Below, one piece after another: positions 44,751-53,959 of a DNA stretch of 64,000 bases (its first letter is position 1; each line of letters starts with the position of its first letter). Made by a program: the position numbers and the translations under genes. The DNA comes from JABURQ01 sp029243145 (GTDB lineage: Bacteria > Planctomycetota > Planctomycetia > Planctomycetales > Planctomycetaceae): assembly GCA_965660145.1 (NCBI GenBank), contig CBFHYX010000021.1:1-64000 (forward strand). Reading direction: 5' to 3'. The notes beneath the pieces were generated by a model. That model ran no database searches, was not told the DNA's origin, and saw only the letters and a program-made list of their open reading frames with translations.

Positions 44751-44783
44751 CAGCTCGTTGAAAAACTTAATTCTGCTGCGAAT
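44751..44783 (+). repeat. IS-end-like repeat, copy 2
   Basis: cagctcgttgaaaaacttaa... It starts directly after the mazG stop codon and matches the sequence at 42072-42104 in 30 of 33 bases. Confidence 0.6.
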
Positions 44784-45103
44784 ATTTTCCGTATCCACTT
44801 TCACTGAAATAGTTTACACATATTAATGTGTAAAAAGACAATTGACACTCAAATCCGGGAAGTTAACATAAAGAGAGCTGATCGCGTGCTTGAAGGCATC
44901 GATCAGAGACTGATTTCCTCACAATAATCCCACCCCGGTTCTACGAGATTTTTTTCCCGAGCCGCATAATCCCACTGTATTTGATGCTGTTTGAGGAAAT
45001 CTCGATGGACAGTCTCTGTTACGGGCCGTTCATCGTGTATAATTACAATAGTGGCAGATGAGATCCATTTGCCGAAAATATATATCGAGGAGATTGATCA
45101 ACC
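44784..45103. other. Intergenic region upstream of the tatA pair
   Basis: About 320 bases. It contains a palindrome ttacacat-atta-atgtgtaa at 44814-44833, a possible binding site, and a minus-strand protein-like frame without a standard start codon (44903 to about 45055). Confidence 0.4.
44903..45055 (-). CDS. Possible small protein or gene remnant without standard start
   Basis: The minus frame reads ISSATIVIIHDERPVTETVH, RDFLKQHQIQWDYAAREKN, LVEPGWDYCEEISL and TGA at 44903-44905. Residue use looks protein-like, but no ATG, GTG or TTG is present between this and the in-frame TGA upstream. It could be the tail of a truncated gene or a chance frame. Confidence 0.25.
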   Translation of the reverse strand, partial: ATIVIIHDERPVTETVHRDFLKQHQIQWDYAAREKNLVEPGWDYCEEISL

Positions 45104-45295
45104 ATGATGCCTGGATTACCTCAAATCTTGATAGTGCTGCTCATCGTTCTGTTGTTTTTCGGAAAACGAATTCCAGAAACCATGAAGTCGTTGGGGCTCG
45201 GCATGAATGAGTTCAAAAAAGGACTTGACGGTGTCGATGAGAAAAAAGAGAACCAATCGGTCGAATCTGAGCAGAAAGAAAAGTCAGACGCCTGA
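45104..45295 (+). CDS. tatA: TatA/TatE-type translocase subunit, short
   Basis: A 63-residue protein: one N-terminal membrane helix (QILIVLLIVLLFFGKRIPETM) with the FGxxxxP hinge, an amphipathic helix (KSLGLGMNEFKKGLDG) and a charged tail. It forms the pore-type component for folded, Tat-exported proteins. GAGGAG lies upstream. A second ATG follows directly (45107). It is paired with a longer TatA/B-like gene. Confidence 0.9.
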   Translation: MMPGLPQILIVLLIVLLFFGKRIPETMKSLGLGMNEFKKGLDGVDEKKENQSVESEQKEKSDA

Positions 45296-45349
45296 ATGTT
45301 CTCATGGCTATAAGACACAAGACTTCATGACCTTGCGGGAGTGTTGAAA

Positions 45350-45682
45350 ATGTTTGGATTTGGTACTCCGAGTAGCGGAGAACTTATGGTCGTTCTTGTG
45401 ATCGCGTTGTTGCTATTCGGTCGCAAGCTGCCTGAAGTCGCCATGAATCTCGGTAAAGGATTGCGAGAATTTCAATCAGGCCTGAAGGGCATGCAGGACG
45501 AGTTTACCCGTTCGGCCTCCGCTGCCACATCGACAAGCAGCTACACAGACAAATCAAGCGACTCTCGCCCTATCCCGGACGAGGAACTCGCTCAGGATGA
45601 AGATGACATTCCGGCATTCGAGTTGCCGTCCGGGCCTCCCGTGGAAGAAAATGAGACAAAAGAGTCCACCACAAACGCCTGA
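45350..45682 (+). CDS. TatA/TatB-type translocase subunit, long
   Basis: A 110-residue protein with GFGTPSSGELMVVLVIALLLFGRKLPEVA (membrane helix and hinge), the amphipathic NLGKGLREFQSGLKGMQDEF and an acidic, Ser-rich tail. It could be TatA or TatB; the Glu before the helix and longer tail do not decide. The ATG at 45350 has GGGAG upstream. No tatC is in the window. Confidence 0.87.
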   Translation: MFGFGTPSSGELMVVLVIALLLFGRKLPEVAMNLGKGLREFQSGLKGMQDEFTRSASAATSTSSYTDKSSDSRPIPDEELAQDEDDIPAFELPSGPPVEENETKESTTNA

Positions 45683-45701
45683 TAGATCAACGATTAACAC
45701 T

Positions 45702-45741
45702 AAAAAAGCCGAGCCTCTTTATAAGAAGCCCGGCTTTTTTT
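45702..45741. terminator. Terminator between tat genes and the sigma factor gene
   Basis: aaaaaagccgagcctctt... pairs with ...aagaagcccggctttttt with a short loop, with A and T runs on both sides. It can serve both converging genes. Confidence 0.88.
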
Positions 45742-45771
45742 CGTGACTAAGAGATGTCATAGACCGCGTGC

Positions 45772-46689
45772 TCAGGCGACTTCGATCGCTAGCCTTTCGG
45801 AATGTTCACGAAGTTGATCTAAAGATCGGGCCAACAACTGACGCACGCGTTCAGTGCTGATGTTAAGCCCTTCAGCAATCTCCCGGAATCGATGAGGCTT
45901 ATCCTGATCGTTCATTCCAAATCGAGCCTGAACAATATATTTGTCTCGCTCGTCAAGTTGCGACAGTAAGCCTTTCACCGCATCCTGAATTTCGAGGTGA
46001 TAGCTTTCAAAGCTGCGTTCCCGCTCACTTTCGTCGGCAATGAAAGGAAATAAATCATCACTGCCGTTGCGGAATCGTCGCGATTGTTTGCGATTTCGAG
46101 GAGTGGAGCGATACAGTTTGTTTCGAACCGCCCAAGTCGCGTATGTGCTAAAGCGGGTTCCTCGTTCAAAATCAAATATTTCAACAGACCGCATGAGTGG
46201 CAGATGCCCATCACTAATCAGGTCTTCAATAGGGTTATCACGATCAACCAGTTTCTTGGCAATGGAAACGACCAAACGCAAGTTGGCAGAAAGAATCAGA
46301 TTTCTAAACTGCCTTGCCCGATGGAGCAATAAGTTGACTTCTCGACGTAGTTTCTGAGTCGCACGTTTTCTCCCGCTGACGCGTTGTGCTGCCCGGTATT
46401 TCAGATAATTCATCCATTGAAAGATTTGATATTCCTCATCCCCTTTCAACAAGGGAACTTTATGGAGTTCTGCTAGGTAAGTGGAAAGACCGGTTTCGAC
46501 CGCATTGAGATCCACTTCACGAATTTTGGCCTGGATGGGTTCGAGTTGGCACAACTCATCGATCTCAACGCACGCGTATCGCCGGTCAAGATCGCTGAAA
46601 GAATCGCTGCGTATATATTCGATCTCTGGATGATGATCGAAAGGGGTTTTTTGTGTTCGAATTGCTCGAGTTGATTTTGTTGTCGACAT
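45772..46689 (-). CDS. Sigma-70 family RNA polymerase sigma factor
   Basis: A 305-residue sigma factor. LILSANLRLVVSIAKKLVDR and IEDLISDGHLPLMRSVEIFDFERGTRFSTYATWAVRNKLYR are region 2. The C-terminal LDERDKYIVQARFG...HRFREIAEGLNISTERVRQLLARSLDQLRE is region 4 (helix-turn-helix). Region 1.1 is absent, and SDGH replaces the usual QEGN. This suggests an alternative or group 2-3 factor rather than the main one. The ATG at 46689 is chosen; the frame extends 52 more residues upstream. It is divergent from aceE. Confidence 0.88.
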   Translation of the reverse strand: MSTTKSTRAIRTQKTPFDHHPEIEYIRSDSFSDLDRRYACVEIDELCQLEPIQAKIREVDLNAVETGLSTYLAELHKVPLLKGDEEYQIFQWMNYLKYRAAQRVSGRKRATQKLRREVNLLLHRARQFRNLILSANLRLVVSIAKKLVDRDNPIEDLISDGHLPLMRSVEIFDFERGTRFSTYATWAVRNKLYRSTPRNRKQSRRFRNGSDDLFPFIADESERERSFESYHLEIQDAVKGLLSQLDERDKYIVQARFGMNDQDKPHRFREIAEGLNISTERVRQLLARSLDQLREHSERLAIEVA

Positions 46690-47293
46690 TTCAATTTCCA
46701 ATTGAGTGTTCCCAAAATGAAGTCTCGCTGCGGTCGTGTCGCGAGCACGCATTACTCGACCTGTGTTGCTATTTATTACCCTTTTCGGCATTAAAAACAA
46801 CAGATATAGAGAATAATAGCGTCCATAACCACCTGGGGCACACACGACACAACATAAGTTTCTGATAAATATACACTTACGACCTATTATGTTTATTGGT
46901 TTTGGTCATCGATTACGATCGAATGTTCTTCGACAGTTGGAAAACTGATGAAAAGAAGCGATTCCGGCCTCAATTCCCGGCTGAAACGCCAATCGCTCAG
47001 GCTGCATTTTTCTGGCTTCACTGCTACAATGCGTTCGAGTCACCGGTTCCTCAGAAAATCGGTGTCTCGTAATTGGCGTAGGGTTGCACGAGGCAACGAG
47101 TTACGCTTTACTTCCGAGGCTTGTTTTCCACCGGGAAGGCACGCCAATGACATATCGTTTTCGATTCGTTGTCGATACCTCATCGCGCGAGGTCACTAAT
47201 GCTTCAACGGGTTCGAAAGCTTTCATTCATAGACACATCCCACTTATGCAGAAGTCAGGCTGTTCATACGGCTGTCTGATGAGAGAAAACGCC
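46690..47293. other. Divergent regulatory region between sigma factor and aceE
   Basis: About 600 bases with no convincing gene. The frame in line with aceE is open upstream to 47084 but has no PDH homology before MAQDL. It should hold the promoters of both the sigma factor and the pyruvate dehydrogenase operon. A weak hairpin gagtcaccg/cggtgtctc lies near 47036-47070. Confidence 0.5.
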
Positions 47294-49981
47294 ATGGCAC
47301 AGGATTTATCACAAATCTCGAGCATCGATCCCAACGAACTCGAAGAATGGTATTCCTCGCTCGAAGACATCCTGCATCGCTACGGACCACAGCGACTACA
47401 AGAGCTGCTGGTGAACCTGCAAGAGCGGGCGTATCTCCGCGGCGTCACAATGCCGTTCACTGCCAATACACCTTACGTTAACACGATCCCCGTTGATAAG
47501 CAGACACGTTTTCCCGGCAATCTGGAACTCGAACGTCGCATCAAAAGCATCATTCGCTGGAATGCAATGGCGATGGTGGTTCGTGGAAACAAGGTTGCCG
47601 ATGGTATCGGCGGCCACATTTCAACATTCGCTTCCTCGGCAACACTCTACGAGATTGGCTACAACCACTTCTTCAAAGCCCGTAATGAAAACCAGATTGG
47701 CGATATGGTTTACTTCCAAGGCCATGCCTCTCCTGGAATGTATTCTCGTGCGTTCATGGAAGGTCGTTTGAACGAAGAGCACCTCATTAATTTCCGTCGC
47801 GAAATTCCCCGTGGACAAGGACTCTCTTCGTATCCTCACCCATGGTTAATGCCTGAATTCTGGCAGTTTCCGACCGTGTCGATGGGCCTCGGCCCCATTT
47901 GTTCGATCTATCATGCCCGCTTCCTCCGGTATCTGGAACATCGCGGTTTGGTTGATACCAGCGAGACGCGCGTCTGGCAGTTTGGTGGAGACGGCGAAGT
48001 CGATGAACCCGAAACTCTCGGCGCAATCACACTCGCTTCTCGAGAAAACCTCGACAACCTCACTTGGGTCATCAACTGTAACCTACAACGACTCGACGGC
48101 CCTGTCCGTGGAAACGGAAAGATTATCCAGGAACTGGAAGCCGCATTCCGTGGTGCTGGATGGAACGTCATCAAAGTGATTTGGGGAGGTGACTGGGATC
48201 CGTTACTGGCCAAAGATGCCGACGGAAAACTCGTCAAACGAATGGGAGAAATCGTCGACGGTCAGTATCAGAAATATAGCGTTGAGACTGGTGAGTATGT
48301 TCGCAACCATTTCTTTGGAGTGGATCCAGAGTTAGAAAACATGGTCGAGCATCTGACCGACGAGCAGATGCAGAAACTGCGACGAGGTGGTCACGATCCT
48401 GAGAAAGTCTACGCCGCATACCAGGCGGCCATCGAACACAAAGGAGCCCCCACTGTCATTCTCGCCAAGACGATTAAAGGGTACGGATTGGGCGAAGCAG
48501 GCGAAGGTCGCAACGTGGCCCATAATGTCAAGAAAGCGAACGAAGAAGAGCTGCGAGCATTCCGCACCCGGTTCGGAATCCCGATCCCCGACGAGCAAGT
48601 CAAAGACATGCCCTTCTATCGTCCACCCGAAGATAGCGAGGAGATGAAATATCTCCGCGCACGTCGCGAAGAATTGGGGGGTTACCTCCCCAAGAGAATG
48701 AAGCCAACTGAGAAGCTCGAAATCCCGTCAATGGAAATCTTTTCGAAGGTGGTCAAAGCGGACCCCAAAAAAGGCCCCGCGAACACCTCGACCACCGGAG
48801 TTCTGGGGGCAGGGATTTTACCAGCCTTGCTCAAAGACAAGTCTATCGGCAAACGCATTGTGCCCATCATCCCGGATGAAGCCCGAACCTTCGGAATGGA
48901 ATCGTTGTTTACGCAGTGTGGTATTTATGCCAGCAAGGGACAGCTCTACGAGCCGGTCGATTCCGGCACGATGATGTATTACAAAGAAGCGAAAAGCGGA
49001 CAATTGCTCGAAGAAGGAATCAACGAAGCGGGGGCGATGTCTTCCTTCGTGGCGGCAGGAACATCGCACGCCAATCTCGGCATGCACATGATCCCATTCT
49101 ACGTCTATTACTCGATGTTTGGATTTCAGCGTGTCGGCGATCTCATCTGGCTGGCAGCCGATTCTCGTTGTCGAGGATTCCTCTGTGGGGGCACTTCAGG
49201 ACGCACGACCCTCAATGGAGAAGGATTGCAGCACGAGGATGGTCACAGCCATTTAATCGCAACTTCGGTTCCCAATCTGCAATCTTACGACCCGGCTTAC
49301 GGCTACGAACTCGCCGTCATTGTGCAGGATGGACTGCGACGCATGTACGTTGAAGAGGAAGATGTCTTCTACTACATCAGTGTCTACAATGAAGCATTCC
49401 CGCAACCTGATATGCCGGCAGGGGTCGAAGATGGCATCATCAACGGGATGTACAAGCTGAGTTCAAAAGAGGTCGAAGGGGCAGTTGGTCGCGTTCAACT
49501 GTTCGGCAGCGGCACGATTCTTCGCGAAGCATTGCGAGCACAAGAGTTGCTCGCTGATGAATACAAGATCGCGTCTGACGTCTGGAGTGTCACGAGTTAC
49601 AGCCAGATGGCGCGTGAAGCATCGACGGTTGACCGTTGGAACAAGTTCCACCCGAACGACGAAGCCAAGTCTAACTATCTCGATGCTTGTCTCGGCGATG
49701 TTGAAGGTCCGATCATTTCGACCAGCGACAATGTTCGCTTGGTTGGCGATCAAATTCGTCCGTGGGTCAAGCAGCAATACATTGTACTCGGAACCGACGG
49801 TTTCGGACGCAGCGACACACGTCCGGCTTTGCGACGACATTTTGAAATCGACGCAGAAAATGTCGCTTACGCGGCGTTGTGTGGACTCGCCAACGAAGGC
49901 AAGTACGAAAAAGCCAAGCTACCGGAAGCACTCAAAGCACTCGACATTGATCCCGAAAAGGTCAATCCCCTGTATGCCTGA
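47294..49981 (+). CDS. aceE: Pyruvate dehydrogenase E1 component, homodimeric
   Basis: An 895-residue thiamine-diphosphate enzyme of the AceE type, which decarboxylates pyruvate and passes acetyl to the E2 lipoyl arm. Motifs: GGHISTFASSATLYEIGYNHFFK, YFQGHASPGMYSRAFMEGRL, WQFGGDGEVDEPETLGAITLAS...INCNLQRLDGPVRGN (ThDP/Mg loop), GTSGRTTLNGEGLQHEDGHS and WSVTSYSQMAREA. Length matches E. coli AceE (887). The ATG at 47294 has GAGAG upstream. It is first of aceE-aceF-lpdA. Confidence 0.97.
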   Translation: MAQDLSQISSIDPNELEEWYSSLEDILHRYGPQRLQELLVNLQERAYLRGVTMPFTANTPYVNTIPVDKQTRFPGNLELERRIKSIIRWNAMAMVVRGNKVADGIGGHISTFASSATLYEIGYNHFFKARNENQIGDMVYFQGHASPGMYSRAFMEGRLNEEHLINFRREIPRGQGLSSYPHPWLMPEFWQFPTVSMGLGPICSIYHARFLRYLEHRGLVDTSETRVWQFGGDGEVDEPETLGAITLASRENLDNLTWVINCNLQRLDGPVRGNGKIIQELEAAFRGAGWNVIKVIWGGDWDPLLAKDADGKLVKRMGEIVDGQYQKYSVETGEYVRNHFFGVDPELENMVEHLTDEQMQKLRRGGHDPEKVYAAYQAAIEHKGAPTVILAKTIKGYGLGEAGEGRNVAHNVKKANEEELRAFRTRFGIPIPDEQVKDMPFYRPPEDSEEMKYLRARREELGGYLPKRMKPTEKLEIPSMEIFSKVVKADPKKGPANTSTTGVLGAGILPALLKDKSIGKRIVPIIPDEARTFGMESLFTQCGIYASKGQLYEPVDSGTMMYYKEAKSGQLLEEGINEAGAMSSFVAAGTSHANLGMHMIPFYVYYSMFGFQRVGDLIWLAADSRCRGFLCGGTSGRTTLNGEGLQHEDGHSHLIATSVPNLQSYDPAYGYELAVIVQDGLRRMYVEEEDVFYYISVYNEAFPQPDMPAGVEDGIINGMYKLSSKEVEGAVGRVQLFGSGTILREALRAQELLADEYKIASDVWSVTSYSQMAREASTVDRWNKFHPNDEAKSNYLDACLGDVEGPIISTSDNVRLVGDQIRPWVKQQYIVLGTDGFGRSDTRPALRRHFEIDAENVAYAALCGLANEGKYEKAKLPEALKALDIDPEKVNPLYA

Positions 49982-50050
49982 TCGCGAGAAGGCCACAGGC
50001 CATACGCAGCACGTACAAAATAAATTACACAAGTTACGATAGACACCATC

Positions 50051-51349
50051 ATGGCTCAAGAAATTAAACTGCCTGAAGTTTCTGAAGGCGTGGAATCGGT
50101 CGACATTGGCGACATCCTGATCAGCGTTGGCGACACCGTCGAAGCTGGCCAGGAGATTATGGAACTCGAAACCGATAAAGCGGTCGTTCCCTTCGCGTCT
50201 CCTTCTGCGGGAACCATCACAAAAATCCTCGTAGCGGCCGGTGATACCGTGATGATCGGGCAACCGATTCTTGAGATTGATGCCGATGGTGGTGGTGCTG
50301 CCCCTACTCCCCAAAAAGAAGAAGCCCCCGCGACTGCTCCCGCCCAAGAAGAACCGAAGGCCGAATCGAAACCGGCTCCAACGGCAACTCCCCAGCCAAC
50401 AGAACCAACGAAAGCCGCAGCTCCCGCAACGACTCCTGGCCCTGACACTCCCCCTCCCCCCGCAGGACCAGCCACACGTCGGCTCGCACGCGAGTTAGGC
50501 GTTGATTTGCATCATGTCACCGGCTCAGGGCCTCACGGACGAATCACGATCGAAGATGTCCAGGCATACGTCAAATCTCGTTTGAAAGGGTCCACGAGTG
50601 GTGGAGGCGGCGGGATCGCAGAACCTTCACTGCCTGACTTTGGCAAGTTCGGAGAAACCGAACGAGAGAGGTTGAACAAGCTTTCGCGGACGGCTGCCCA
50701 GAATTTGACGATGGCCTGGAATGTCATTCCTCATGTCACTCAGCACGATCAAATCGACATCACGGAAACCGAAAAACATCGTCGCCAGTTCGTGGCGAAA
50801 ATGAAAGACGGCCCCAAAGTCACAATGACGGCACTCGCCATCAAAGCGTCTGTCGTGGCACTCAAAGAGTTCCCCCGATTTAATGCGTCCTTCGATTCGC
50901 AAAGTGGCGAAATCGTCTTCAAGAAGTACTACAACATTGGTGTTGCCGTTGATACGCCTAACGGCTTGGTCGTTCCCGTCATCCGCGATTGCGATAAGAA
51001 GAGCGTGTTACAGATTGCCGGTGACGTGACAGATATGGCCGTCCGCGCTCGTGACCGCAAGCTCGATATTTCCGAGATGCAAGGAGCCACATTCACAATC
51101 ACCAACCTCGGTGGAATTGGTGGAGTCGCCTTCACTCCGATTGTGAACTGGCCTGAGGTCGCCATTCTTGGCATGTCTCGGTCCCAGAAAACACTCGCCT
51201 ATGTCGATGGAGAACTCTCCGAGCGGCTGATGTTGCCACTCTCGCTCTCCTACGATCACCGTGTGATCAACGGAGCCGAGGCGGCTCGATTTGTGGCCCG
51301 TCTTGGACGCATCCTCAGCGATCCGTTCCAATGGCTGGTCGAAAGTTGA
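50051..51349 (+). CDS. aceF: Dihydrolipoyl acetyltransferase (PDH E2)
   Basis: A 432-residue protein. One lipoyl domain has the lipoylated Lys43 in ELETDKAVVPF. An Ala/Pro-rich linker follows, then a peripheral-subunit-binding domain (TRRLARELGVDLHHVTGSGPHGRI), a second linker and the catalytic domain ending LSYDHRVINGAEAARFV with the catalytic His. The Asn in DHRVING, in place of the usual Asp, is also found in some gamma-proteobacterial E2p enzymes. It lies 69 bp after aceE and 71 bp before lpdA. Confidence 0.96.
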   Translation: MAQEIKLPEVSEGVESVDIGDILISVGDTVEAGQEIMELETDKAVVPFASPSAGTITKILVAAGDTVMIGQPILEIDADGGGAAPTPQKEEAPATAPAQEEPKAESKPAPTATPQPTEPTKAAAPATTPGPDTPPPPAGPATRRLARELGVDLHHVTGSGPHGRITIEDVQAYVKSRLKGSTSGGGGGIAEPSLPDFGKFGETERERLNKLSRTAAQNLTMAWNVIPHVTQHDQIDITETEKHRRQFVAKMKDGPKVTMTALAIKASVVALKEFPRFNASFDSQSGEIVFKKYYNIGVAVDTPNGLVVPVIRDCDKKSVLQIAGDVTDMAVRARDRKLDISEMQGATFTITNLGGIGGVAFTPIVNWPEVAILGMSRSQKTLAYVDGELSERLMLPLSLSYDHRVINGAEAARFVARLGRILSDPFQWLVES

Positions 51350-51420
51350 TCGACCTACACCGAAGTGACGACTCGTCCAATCATTGATTCCCAACACAAC
51401 CTCGAAACGTAGATAGTGCC

Positions 51421-52848
51421 ATGTCAGAGCCTAATTTGAGTCAAACACGAGTTGTCGTTCTGGGTGGTGGACCGGGTGGATATCCGGCTGCCTTCGCTGC
51501 CGCCGATCACGGCATGCAGGTCACTTTGATCGACGAAGGAATCGAACCGGGTGGAGTTTGCCTGCATCGCGGTTGCATCCCTTCCAAAGCTCTACTGCAT
51601 GTGGCAAAACTGATCAACGAAACTCGCGAAGCCGGCGAGTGGGGACTGACTTTCACAGAGCCCAAAATCGATCTCGATCAACTGCGGAACTTCAAAGGGG
51701 GAGTCGTTAAACAGCTCACCGGTGGAATCGCGGCACTCTGTAAAGCGCGCGGTGTCAAACTCATCAAAGCGCGCGGAACATTTCTCGATTCAAATACGAT
51801 CTCGGTCGCTCACGAAGATGGAACGAACGAGAACATCGAATTTGATTACGGTATCATCGCGACAGGGTCGTCTCCCGCGATGCCCCCCATTTTTGATCTG
51901 GGTGATGATCGAGTGATGGATTCAACGGGTGCGCTGGAACTGGCCGATATCCCCGAGAAACTACTCGTCGTGGGTGGTGGCTACATCGGCCTCGAAATGG
52001 GATCTGTTTACGCGGCCTTGGGCTCAAAAGTGACTGTGGTCGAAATGACCAACGGCCTGCTTCCCGGTGCTGATCGTGATCTCGTTAAGCCTTTACAAAA
52101 ACGCCTCGAAGCACAATTCGATTCCATCAACCTCAACACCAAGGTTGCCGGTCTCGAAGCGACTGACGCGGGCATTGTCGCCAAGCTCGAAGGTGATGGC
52201 GTCGAACCCCAACAAACCTTCGATCGTGTGCTGATTTCGATCGGACGCCGACCAAACAGTCGAGGCTGCGGCTTTGAGAACACGAAAGCCGAGATCAATA
52301 AAAAGGGGTTTATCAAGATTGATCGCAACCAGCGGACAAGCGACCCGAATCTGATGGCCATAGGAGATGTTGCCGGCGAACCAATGCTGGCCCACAAAGC
52401 GACACGAGAAGCAAAGGTCGCGATTGAAACACTGGCTGGAGAACCCGCAGAGTTCGACAACATTGCGATCCCGGCTGTGGTCTTCACCGACCCCGAACTC
52501 GCCTGGTGCGGCTTGACCGAAAACGAAGCCAAGGCCGCAGGAATCGATGTGCTCGTCACAAAGTTTCCTTGGGCGGCTTCGGGACGCGCTCAAACTCTCG
52601 GACGCACAGAAGGTCTGACCAAACTATTGCTCGATCCCAAAACGGAACGAGTTCTGGGAGTTGGCATTGTTGGCCCCGGTGCTGGCGAAATGATCGCCGA
52701 AGCCGTTGTGATGGTCGAAATGGGTGCGGTTGCCCGCGATATTGCGGATAGCATTCATGCACACCCCACGCTTTCAGAAACAATTATGGAAGCCGCGGAA
52801 GCCGGTTTTGGTCAGGCCACTCACATGTATCGCCCTAAGCGAAAATAA
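51421..52848 (+). CDS. lpdA: Dihydrolipoyl dehydrogenase (E3)
   Basis: A 475-residue flavoprotein that reoxidises the lipoyl arm. FAD loop VVVLGGGPGGYPAAFAAA; redox disulfide GGVCLHRGCIPSKALLH (Cys47/Cys52); NAD loop LLVVGGGYIGLEMGSVYAAL; AIGDVAGEPMLAHKA; C-terminal SIHAHPTLSETIMEA with the catalytic His-Glu pair (HxHPTxxE). It is last of the PDH operon. Confidence 0.97.
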   Translation: MSEPNLSQTRVVVLGGGPGGYPAAFAAADHGMQVTLIDEGIEPGGVCLHRGCIPSKALLHVAKLINETREAGEWGLTFTEPKIDLDQLRNFKGGVVKQLTGGIAALCKARGVKLIKARGTFLDSNTISVAHEDGTNENIEFDYGIIATGSSPAMPPIFDLGDDRVMDSTGALELADIPEKLLVVGGGYIGLEMGSVYAALGSKVTVVEMTNGLLPGADRDLVKPLQKRLEAQFDSINLNTKVAGLEATDAGIVAKLEGDGVEPQQTFDRVLISIGRRPNSRGCGFENTKAEINKKGFIKIDRNQRTSDPNLMAIGDVAGEPMLAHKATREAKVAIETLAGEPAEFDNIAIPAVVFTDPELAWCGLTENEAKAAGIDVLVTKFPWAASGRAQTLGRTEGLTKLLLDPKTERVLGVGIVGPGAGEMIAEAVVMVEMGAVARDIADSIHAHPTLSETIMEAAEAGFGQATHMYRPKRK

Positions 52849-52890
52849 TTCTCGCAAACCACCGCTCTCATCTTCAGCCGGATCGCTATC

Positions 52891-53952
52891 GTGAAACTCT
52901 TGCGGATACTGATTCATCAACTGCGGCATCATTGGGTATGGTTGAAGTGGATTGCCGGCATTGCAATCCTGACTTGGCTCTTTCAACAAAACCGTCAAGC
53001 CTTGTCTGAAATCGATTGGCGAGAACTGAACTGGTCATTCTTTGTGTTGGGGACTGTGCTTACTGGCGCGGCTTTTCTCGTCACATTTCTGCGCTGGTAT
53101 TATCTGGTGTCGTCTCAGAACCTCCCCTTCACCAAACGGGACGCAGTGCGACTCGGTTTTATTGGTGTGTTGTTTAACTATGTTGCTCCGGGTGCAGCCG
53201 GTGGAGACATCGTCAAAGCGTTACTGATTGCCAAGGAACACCCGGAACGAAAAGCAGTTGCTGCTGCTACGGTTTTCCTCGATCGTTTACTGGGGCTGAT
53301 CGCATTATTTTGTGTCGGTGCGATTGCAGGTTTGACATTTTTACCGCTAGGCGATCATCCAAGCTTACAACTCTTACTCACAGTATTGTGGGGAGGAGCT
53401 CTGGGAGGAATCGCTGGCTTGTTTCTGCTGCTACACACATCTTTGCCGAAATCACGCCTCGTTTCCTGGATGTTTCAGATCAAAATTGTCGGCCCCATAC
53501 TCGAAGAGATACAACGTGGAATCCTCCTTTATCAAACCCGTAAACGGATTCTTTGGGGAGCCGTTGGTTTAAGCCTCATCGGCCATTTGATGTTTCTGAC
53601 AGTCTTTTATTGTGCATCGTTGGCGTTGGGTTCTGGACCTGCCGCCCCGAGTTATCTCGGGCACTTATTTTTGATTCCGGCTGCGGAGCTGGTCGGTGTT
53701 CTCATTCCGACACCGGCTGGTATCGGAGCACTCGAAGGGGCCGTGCAAGGGGTGTTCGTAATGGGGACCGAGCTTGCCACAACGCCCGTCTCCAAAGAAT
53801 TAGCAGCAGCGGCGGGATTCAGTACGGCATTAGTTTTTCGGATGGCCAATATGATAACCGCACTGATCGGAGGCGTGTTCTACCTCGTCAACCGACGTGA
53901 TATTGCAGAAGTTCTTGAAGAAGACGAACAAGCGGATTCTGAATCCGCTTGA
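52891..53952 (+). CDS. Lysylphosphatidylglycerol synthase/flippase-type membrane protein (UPF0104)
   Basis: A 353-residue protein with about eight membrane helices. Family features: FLRWYYLVSSQNLPF, FNYVAPGAAGGDIVKALLIAKEHPERKAVAAATVFLDRLLGL, and IPTPAGIGALEGAVQGVF near the C-terminus. The family includes the membrane part of MprF and glycolipid-related proteins; there is no catalytic synthase domain. The start is GTG at 52891. It follows lpdA by 42 bp but is functionally separate. Confidence 0.83.
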   Translation: MKLLRILIHQLRHHWVWLKWIAGIAILTWLFQQNRQALSEIDWRELNWSFFVLGTVLTGAAFLVTFLRWYYLVSSQNLPFTKRDAVRLGFIGVLFNYVAPGAAGGDIVKALLIAKEHPERKAVAAATVFLDRLLGLIALFCVGAIAGLTFLPLGDHPSLQLLLTVLWGGALGGIAGLFLLLHTSLPKSRLVSWMFQIKIVGPILEEIQRGILLYQTRKRILWGAVGLSLIGHLMFLTVFYCASLALGSGPAAPSYLGHLFLIPAAELVGVLIPTPAGIGALEGAVQGVFVMGTELATTPVSKELAAAAGFSTALVFRMANMITALIGGVFYLVNRRDIAEVLEEDEQADSESA

Positions 53953-53959
53953 AAAGTCT

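Noticed and set aside
47084..47293. 70-residue N-terminal extension of AceE
   Set aside because: No PDH homology before MAQDL and the downstream ATG has a suitable upstream site.
50051..51349. Asn in the DHRVING motif of AceF as a possible inactivating change
   Set aside because: The same residue occurs in some gamma-proteobacterial E2p enzymes, from memory, so it is not evidence of inactivity.
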